From Candidatus Izemoplasmatales bacterium (GTDB lineage Bacteria > Bacillota_I > Bacilli_A > Izemoplasmatales > Hujiaoplasmataceae), in assembly GCA_028694875.1 (NCBI GenBank), contig JAQVKB010000042.1, positions 1 to 7,608 of the forward strand: a stretch of 7,608 bases of DNA, written 5' to 3'. Shown piece by piece: positions 6,031 through 7,608 of this stretch. The position numbers and the translations under genes were made by a program. Every line of letters begins with the position of its first letter. Position 1 is the first letter of the stretch. The notes beneath the pieces were generated by a model. That model ran no database searches. It was given only the letters and a program-made list of their open reading frames with translations, and was not told the origin of the DNA.

Positions 6031-6209
6031 AAAAAAGTACCTGGACACTTGGAAATCACTCGAGCAGACTTGCATCTACCCTTGTAAGTGGGTGTCTCTT
6101 GCATCTTCTTTAGGATTCCTCAATGAAGAGGCGTTCAACACCAAAGATGCCTTGACTCCCGTTTCAATCTTGTGCGTCGCGAATGAGTGATTTCCAACTA
6201 TCCGGGTAC
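6031..6209 (-). ncRNA. 6S-like structured RNA (candidate ssrS); alternatively attenuator leader of the M42 gene
   Basis: A transcript of about 179 nt is predicted from near 6209 to the U6 run at 6036-6031. Its two ends pair as a closing helix: 6209-6205 with 6041-6037 (GTACC/GGTAC), 6203-6199 with 6047-6043 (one G-U), and 6197-6185 with 6061-6049 (13 perfect pairs), with two single mismatches. A large bubble follows (6184-6161 and 6089-6062). Then comes an apical arm: 6160-6154 with 6096-6090 (GGGAGTC/GACACCC, one A-A mismatch) and 6150-6144 with 6107-6101 (GCATCTT/AAGATGC), topped by about 36 nt with small hairpins. A rod of about 180 nt with a central bubble, a transcript start at the base of the stem and a U-tract directly after it is the architecture of 6S RNA, which binds sigma-A RNA polymerase by mimicking an open promoter. 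The structure is read from the sequence; the 6S name is inference from shape and size, without a recognised conserved sequence. Because the peptidase gene begins 20 nt downstream, a cis-acting terminator/antiterminator leader is the main alternative. Confidence 0.6.
6069..6106 (-). repeat. Direct repeat AGATGCAAG x2 within the structured RNA
   Basis: AGATGCAAG occurs at 6106-6098 and again at 6077-6069, 29 nt apart, flanking a possible ACCC/GGGT hairpin. Either copy can pair with the upstream GCATCT (6150-6145). The first copy forms the apical arm proposed for the RNA; the second would break that arm and give an alternative fold. Confidence 0.6.
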
Positions 6210-6215
6210 AAGTCC

Positions 6216-6245
6216 ATTATAACGACCCGATAAAATGTTTGTCAA
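6216..6245 (-). promoter_or_regulatory. Consensus sigma-A promoter of the structured RNA
   Basis: On the minus strand: perfect TTGACA (-35, 6245-6240), an 18-base spacer, and perfect TATAAT (-10, 6221-6216). It is the best promoter in the window. Initiation seven bases downstream falls at G6209, the first paired base of the RNA's closing helix. Such strength suits an abundant non-coding RNA better than a modest aminopeptidase message. Confidence 0.85.
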
Positions 6246-6255
6246 GAGGGACAAA

Positions 6256-6282
6256 GAAAAAACCCTGTCTTTTGACAGGGTT
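6256..6282 (-). terminator. Rho-independent terminator of ppdK
   Basis: A perfect 9-bp stem AACCCTGTC/GACAGGGTT (6282-6274 with 6269-6261) with a 4-base AAAA loop, followed on the minus strand by GTTTTTTC. It begins 16 bases after the ppdK stop codon, and just before the promoter of the structured RNA, so the two transcription units are separate. Confidence 0.92.
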
Positions 6283-6298
6283 CTTAGGGAAGCGTAAA

Positions 6299-7608
6299 TT
6301 ATCTGGGGTTCTTGATGTTCGCATGGGCCGCAGCCAATCGAGCGATTGGAACACGGAAAGGCGAGCAAGAGACATAGCTGAGACCGATGGAATGGCAGAA
6401 TTCAACCGAAGCGGGATCGCCACCATGTTCGCCGCAAATACCAAGTTTGATGTTCGGACGAACTTTTTTGCCTTCTTCGACAGCCATCTTCATGAGCTTA
6501 CCAACACCTTTGGTGTCGATGTGTGCAAACGGATCGTTTTCGAAGATTTTCTTTTCGTAGTAATCCGCAAGGAATTTGCCGGCGTCATCGCGGCTAAATC
6601 CGAACGTCATTTGCGTTAAGTCATTGGTTCCGAAGCTGAAGAATTCGGCTTCCGTGGCGATTTCATCTGCGAGCAATGCTGCACGTGGGATTTCAATCAT
6701 CGTACCAACGGAGTACTTCAAGTCGACGTTTTCATTCTTGATGATTTCATCCGCCGTTTTGACAACGATGTCTTTGATCATCTTGAGTTCTTTGATTTCG
6801 CCGACGAGCGGAATCATGATTTCAGGAACAACGTGTCCGCCGTTCTTGTTCACATGGATGGCCGCTTCGATGACAGCGCGAGTTTGCATCACAGCGATTT
6901 CCGGATAGGTAATCGACAAACGCACACCGCGATGTCCAAGCATCGGGTTCGTTTCATGAAGCGCAACCACAGTCGCGTTCAATTCTTCAAATGTAATGCC
7001 CATTTCTTTCGCCAGTGCTTCGATGTCTTCCTTTTCGTTCGGGAGGAATTCATGGAGCGGTGGGTCTAAGTAACGGATGGTCACAGGGTAACCATTCATC
7101 GCTTCGTAAAGACCGATAAAGTCTTCACGTTGCATAGGTAACAACTTGTTGAGGGCATGTTGACGTTCTTCCAAGGTCTTGGAAACGATCATCTCACGCA
7201 TCGCGGGAATACGGTCTGCTTCGAAGAACATGTGTTCTGTACGGCAAAGTCCAATTCCTTCGGCGCCGAAGTTGTAAGCGACTTTTGCGTCTCTTGGGGT
7301 ATCCGCATTCGTACGGACTTTCAAGGAACGATATTTGTCAGCCCACGCCATCAAGGTTGCGAAGTCACCAGATACGGTGGCATCGACGGTCTTAATGCGT
7401 TCGCCATAGATTTTTCCAGTGGATCCATCCAACGAAATGAAGTCGCCTTCGTTGTAGCGTTTTCCGTTGACGACGAAATATTTTTCTTCTTCGTAAACTT
7501 TGACACTTCCTGCGCCAGCGACGCAGCAAGTGCCCATTCCACGAGCGACAACGGCCGCATGGCTGGTCATACCGCCGCGGCTGGTGAGAACACCTTTTGC
7601 GACGACCA
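6299..7608 (-). CDS. ppdK: Pyruvate, phosphate dikinase, C-terminal half (5' end outside window)
   Basis: The last 435 residues are visible; the frame is open to the right edge. The enzyme converts ATP, phosphate and pyruvate to AMP, pyrophosphate and PEP, and in Bacillota often runs towards pyruvate in glycolysis. The fragment opens in the swivelling phosphohistidine domain, with the phospho-acceptor His in GGMTSHAAVVARGMG (His codon at 7561-7559). The PEP/pyruvate-binding TIM barrel follows: GIGLCRTEHMFF, LDPPLHEFLP (typical of PPDK rather than PEP synthase), MLGHRGVRLSITYPE, GTMIEIPRAAL, FSFGTNDLTQMTFG, and the catalytic Cys in GICGEHGGDP, ending in VSCSPFRVPIARLAAA. The spacing from the His to the C-terminus (419 residues) matches the clostridial enzyme as I remember it. 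The missing part would hold the ATP-grasp nucleotide-binding domain. It is followed by its own terminator, so it is not cotranscribed with the peptidase. Confidence 0.97.
   Translation of the reverse strand, partial: VVAKGVLTSRGGMTSHAAVVARGMGTCCVAGAGSVKVYEEEKYFVVNGKRYNEGDFISLDGSTGKIYGERIKTVDATVSGDFATLMAWADKYRSLKVRTNADTPRDAKVAYNFGAEGIGLCRTEHMFFEADRIPAMREMIVSKTLEERQHALNKLLPMQREDFIGLYEAMNGYPVTIRYLDPPLHEFLPNEKEDIEALAKEMGITFEELNATVVALHETNPMLGHRGVRLSITYPEIAVMQTRAVIEAAIHVNKNGGHVVPEIMIPLVGEIKELKMIKDIVVKTADEIIKNENVDLKYSVGTMIEIPRAALLADEIATEAEFFSFGTNDLTQMTFGFSRDDAGKFLADYYEKKIFENDPFAHIDTKGVGKLMKMAVEEGKKVRPNIKLGICGEHGGDPASVEFCHSIGLSYVSCSPFRVPIARLAAAHANIKNPR

Noticed and set aside
6012..6104. N-terminal extension of the M42 peptidase to 6104
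   Set aside because: The extra residues are unlike the family, the region is half of a base-paired RNA with a U-tract, and a proper AGGAG site precedes the ATG at 6011.
6161..6184. GEMM (c-di-GMP-I) riboswitch suggested by GACGCACA in the RNA, tempting given the GGDEF-like gene nearby
   Set aside because: Only the short ACGCACA string matches; the GGGCAAACC-like and GACGCAAAGC segments and the GEMM two-arm fold are absent.
6031..6209. MITE or small transposon with about 25-bp inverted ends
   Set aside because: There is no target-site duplication that I can see, the transcription start sits exactly on one end and U6 exactly on the other, and the interior forms a consistent rod. A second copy elsewhere in the genome would reopen this.
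6031..6209. T-box leader for the peptidase gene
   Set aside because: There is no T-box core (AGGGTGG-type) sequence; the AAGGGTAGATGC stretch lacks it and the fold is a rod rather than a specifier stem plus antiterminator.
6239..6619. Plus-strand reading frame of 126 codons
   Set aside because: It begins in the ppdK promoter/terminator spacer and lies antisense to the well-supported ppdK frame; there is no family match by eye and no ribosome site.

Overview
The window is about 45% GC chromosomal DNA from a bacterium of the Bacillota, probably the Bacilli in the wide sense (Erysipelotrichia- or Acholeplasma/Izemoplasma-like lineages included). The reasons are the rsmD-coaD pair, pyruvate phosphate dikinase of the Bacillota type, strong purine-rich Shine-Dalgarno sites, and consensus sigma-A promoters. 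TGG is used for Trp and TGA as stop, so the genetic code is standard and Mycoplasma-type recoding is excluded. The lineage is an inference. Nothing in the window looks recently transferred.

Layout, left to right. (1) 1-3254, minus strand: a two-gene operon. The first gene encodes a degenerate GGDEF domain fused to a degenerate receiver domain. It overlaps by ATGA a large membrane glycosyltransferase (N-terminal membrane helix, long alpha-helical HEAT-like region, two membrane helices, GT2 catalytic domain) that runs off the left edge. (2) 3255-3378: a compact divergent promoter region. (3) 3379-3816, plus strand: a small thioredoxin-like lipoprotein with a CSSC site, the only plus-strand gene. 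(4) 3818-3850: a hairpin that serves as terminator for both convergent transcripts; the coaD stop codon lies in its loop. (5) 3830-4884, minus: rsmD and coaD, overlapping by ATGA, with their own promoter. (6) 4953-6011, minus: an M42-family metallo-aminopeptidase. (7) 6031-6245, minus: a perfect-consensus promoter followed by a roughly 179-nt RNA. The RNA folds into one long rod with a closing helix of about 23 bp, a large central bubble and an apical arm, and ends in U6. This looks like a 6S-type RNA; the other possibility is a structured attenuator leader of the peptidase gene. (8) 6256-7608, minus: ppdK (3' half only) and its terminator.

How they fit together: rsmD, coaD and ppdK are housekeeping genes (rRNA methylation, coenzyme A synthesis, PEP/pyruvate interconversion). 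The left operon looks like a surface or exopolysaccharide synthase with a dedicated regulator. That regulator has kept the folds of two signalling domains but lost the residues for c-di-GMP synthesis, c-di-GMP I-site binding and Asp phosphorylation. The two items most worth following up are the structured RNA at 6031-6209 and this pseudo-signalling/glycosyltransferase pair.
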